64,000 nt of DNA from Pigmentiphaga sp. NML030171 (lineage in GTDB: Bacteria; Pseudomonadota; Gammaproteobacteria; Burkholderiales; Burkholderiaceae_B). Position 1 is the stretch's first letter, and every line of letters starts with the position of its first letter. Made by a program: the position numbers and the translations under genes. Positions 62,545 to 64,000 of the stretch are shown here, in pieces. A model generated the notes under the pieces. That model saw only the letters and a list, made by a program, of their open reading frames with translations, did not search any database and had not been told where the DNA came from. Location: positions 62,001 to 126,000 of the forward strand of contig NZ_NINX01000024.1 in assembly GCF_002188635.1 (NCBI RefSeq), given 5' to 3'.

Positions 62545-63516
62545 TCACTGCTCGGCGATGTTGGCCAGCTTCACGATCTCGCGCGACTTGGCCGTTTCCT
62601 GGTCGATGAAGGCCCGGAAGCGGGCGCCCGACACGCCCGAAGGCTCGAGCCCCTGGCGCTCGAACCAGGCGCGCGTGTCGGGCTCCGCCACGAAGCGCTT
62701 GACGGCGGCCTCCAGCTTGTCCACCACCGAGGCCGGCAATCCCGCCGGCCCCCACAAGCCATACCAGGTCGAGAAGTTGACCTCGGGATAGCCCGCTTCG
62801 GCGAACGTCGGCACGTCGGGAGCCAGCGCGCTGCGCTTGCTCCCCGTGATGGCCAGCGCCTTGAGCTTGCCGGCCTTGACCGGCGGCAGCGACGACAGCA
62901 GCGGATCGATCATGCCGCTGACCTGGCCGCCCATCAGGTCGACCAGCGCCGGCCCGGTGCCCTTGTAGAGCACGGTGGGCACGGCCAGGCCGGCCCGGTA
63001 CTTGAAGGACTCCACCGCCAGGTGGCCCGCCGCGCCGAAACCGCCTACCGCGAAGCTGAACCGGTCGGGCGTTGCCTTGACCTTGGCCACGAAATCCTGG
63101 ACCGATTCGGCCGGCGCGGACGCGGGCGTGACGAACAGCAGCGGTCCGGACGCGACCAGCGCCAGATGCGTCAGGTCCCTGGCCGGATCGAAAGGCGGCT
63201 TGTCCTTCATGATCAGCGGATTGACGACCAGGGTCGAAGCCGTGAACAGCAGCGTGTAGCCGTCGGCCGGTGCCCTGACCACCGCCTCGGCGCCGATGTT
63301 GCCCGAGGCGCCGGCGCGGTTCTCGACCACCACCTTCTGCGAGAACTGTTCGGACAGCCGGAGCGCCAGCGTACGCGCGACCGCGTCCACCGCGCCGCCG
63401 GCCGCGAAGGGCACGACCAGCCTGACCGGCCGGGAGGGATATCCATCCGCCGCGGCGGCGGAGGCCGTAGCCAGCAGGAGAAACGACGCAAACCAGGAAA
63501 CACGCAGGGACGACAT
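62545..63516 (-). CDS. Bug-family solute receptor 8
   Basis: A 323-residue TctC-type receptor. Signal peptide ends near SAAAA-DGYPSRP; core RLVVPFAAGGAVDAVARTLA; ligand loop VVENRAGASGNIGAEAVVRAPADGYT by position; the usual HVPYKG near residue 180 is replaced by TVLYKGTGPALVDLM. GAGAGGTTGTCGCC precedes the ATG. It is convergent with the CoA ligase gene and divergent from the IclR regulator across the operator at 63542-63564. Confidence 0.93.
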   Translation of the reverse strand: MSSLRVSWFASFLLLATASAAAADGYPSRPVRLVVPFAAGGAVDAVARTLALRLSEQFSQKVVVENRAGASGNIGAEAVVRAPADGYTLLFTASTLVVNPLIMKDKPPFDPARDLTHLALVASGPLLFVTPASAPAESVQDFVAKVKATPDRFSFAVGGFGAAGHLAVESFKYRAGLAVPTVLYKGTGPALVDLMGGQVSGMIDPLLSSLPPVKAGKLKALAITGSKRSALAPDVPTFAEAGYPEVNFSTWYGLWGPAGLPASVVDKLEAAVKRFVAEPDTRAWFERQGLEPSGVSGARFRAFIDQETAKSREIVKLANIAEQ

Positions 63517-63541
63517 GGCGACAACCTCTCATGACCGTTGG

Positions 63542-63564
63542 TTATGTGCATATTACGCACATAA
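63542..63564. promoter_or_regulatory. IclR-type operator copy B
   Basis: A perfect 8-bp inverted repeat, TTATGTGC and GCACATAA, separated by ATATTAC; a further half-site TAATACGCAC follows at 63571-63580. It lies between the divergent Bug and IclR genes and matches copy A at 59971. Confidence 0.75.
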
Positions 63565-63633
63565 AGCTTGTAATACGCACTTGGAGATTAGCGATACCAT
63601 GTCGCGACGTCAACGATTCCCGCGACCTTTTCC

Positions 63634-64000
63634 ATGCCCCGCCCGTCCATCCCTTCCGCAGCTCCGCCCGGCAATCGGGTGCAGGTCATCGACCGGGCCA
63701 TGCTCCTGCTCGACGTGCTGATGCGGATGCCGCGAGGCGCGACGGCGCTCGAACTGGCACAGGCGACGGAACTGGACCGCACCACGGTCCATCGCGTGCT
63801 CCGCACCCTGGCCTTCTGGGGCATGGTGCAGGCACGGGAAGGGGTCTATGCGCTGGGACCCAAGTGCCTGGTGCTGGGAACGGCCCAGCACGACCGGCTC
63901 GGCATACGGCGCGCCGCCCTGCCGCATGCGATCGAGCTCCAGGAAAAAGGCGTGGGCAAGCGCCGCGCGATCGTCTCCATCTCCGTGCCGGCGCTGGACG
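63634..64000 (+). CDS. IclR-family transcriptional regulator, 3' end outside window
   Basis: The first 122 codons of an IclR regulator. VQVIDRAMLLLDVLMRMPRGATALELAQATELDRTTVHRVLRTLAFWGMVQ by position (residues 18-68) is the IclR winged helix, followed by YALGPKCLVLG and the start of the effector domain (LGIRRAALPHAIELQEKG, RRAIVSISVPALD). The frame is open to the window edge. The ATG beginning MPRPSIPS is the best start. It is divergent from Bug gene 8 and should bind the repeated operator described at 59971 and 63542. Confidence 0.88.
   Translation, partial: MPRPSIPSAAPPGNRVQVIDRAMLLLDVLMRMPRGATALELAQATELDRTTVHRVLRTLAFWGMVQAREGVYALGPKCLVLGTAQHDRLGIRRAALPHAIELQEKGVGKRRAIVSISVPALD

Overview
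The window is high-GC, gene-dense DNA that looks like the chromosome of an Alcaligenaceae betaproteobacterium (Bordetella or Achromobacter type). The main reason is eight separate Bug-family (TctC-type) periplasmic solute receptors with no TctA/TctB membrane partner, an expansion known from that group. The GC-rich intergenic repeats and the many small catabolic operons, each with its own regulator, fit the same picture. I count about 66 protein genes (one frameshifted, two cut by the window ends) and one tRNA. I see no transposase, integrase, phage gene or CRISPR array.

Layout. 1-2.4 kb: omega-aminotransferase (partial), Fe(II)/2-oxoglutarate hydroxylase, FMN alpha-hydroxy-acid oxidase. 2.4-12.6 kb: a minus-strand series reading ligB, ligA, a branched-chain-type ABC importer (solute receptor, livH, livM, livG, livF), an alpha/beta hydrolase and glutathione-independent formaldehyde dehydrogenase. 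It is divergent from a GntR/FCD regulator with clear palindromic operators; a Bug gene lies beyond a terminator. This looks like an uptake and ring-cleavage module for an aromatic acid, possibly a methoxylated one. 12.6-14.7 kb: acyltransferase-3 membrane protein and a short-chain dehydrogenase. 14.7-23.4 kb: the homoprotocatechuate meta-cleavage pathway, hpaR divergent from hpaG1-G2-E-bug-D-F-H-I-bug, with an HpaR-type palindrome inside the promoter. The 4-hydroxyphenylacetate hydroxylase genes (hpaBC) are not in the window.

23.4-41.6 kb is mostly housekeeping and stress: a lipoprotein peptidase, a TerC protein, a GNAT/Rnk-like fusion, tRNA-Lys(CTT) with promoter and terminator, an MscS channel, small stress-type proteins, a frameshifted hybrid sensor kinase, an M20 peptidase, two MFS transporters, polyphosphate:AMP phosphotransferase, fumarase C, a MarR repressor coupled to a DHA2 efflux pump, and an SDR with a non-canonical active site.

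41.6-64 kb is a run of accessory catabolic modules, most combining a Bug receptor, one or more enzymes and a LysR or IclR regulator: Bug plus opine-dehydrogenase-like enzyme; asparaginase; Bug plus enolase-superfamily enzyme; FAD hydroxylase plus Bug, DUF2848, cupin and amidase; enolase-superfamily enzyme plus an alpha/beta-barrel protein plus Bug; and crotonase, alcohol dehydrogenase, CoA ligase, Bug and IclR regulator. The last module has the same operator upstream of two transcription units 3.6 kb apart, which defines a small IclR-type regulon. The 50.4-57.1 kb modules match no pathway I recognise and are the best candidates for undescribed catabolism.
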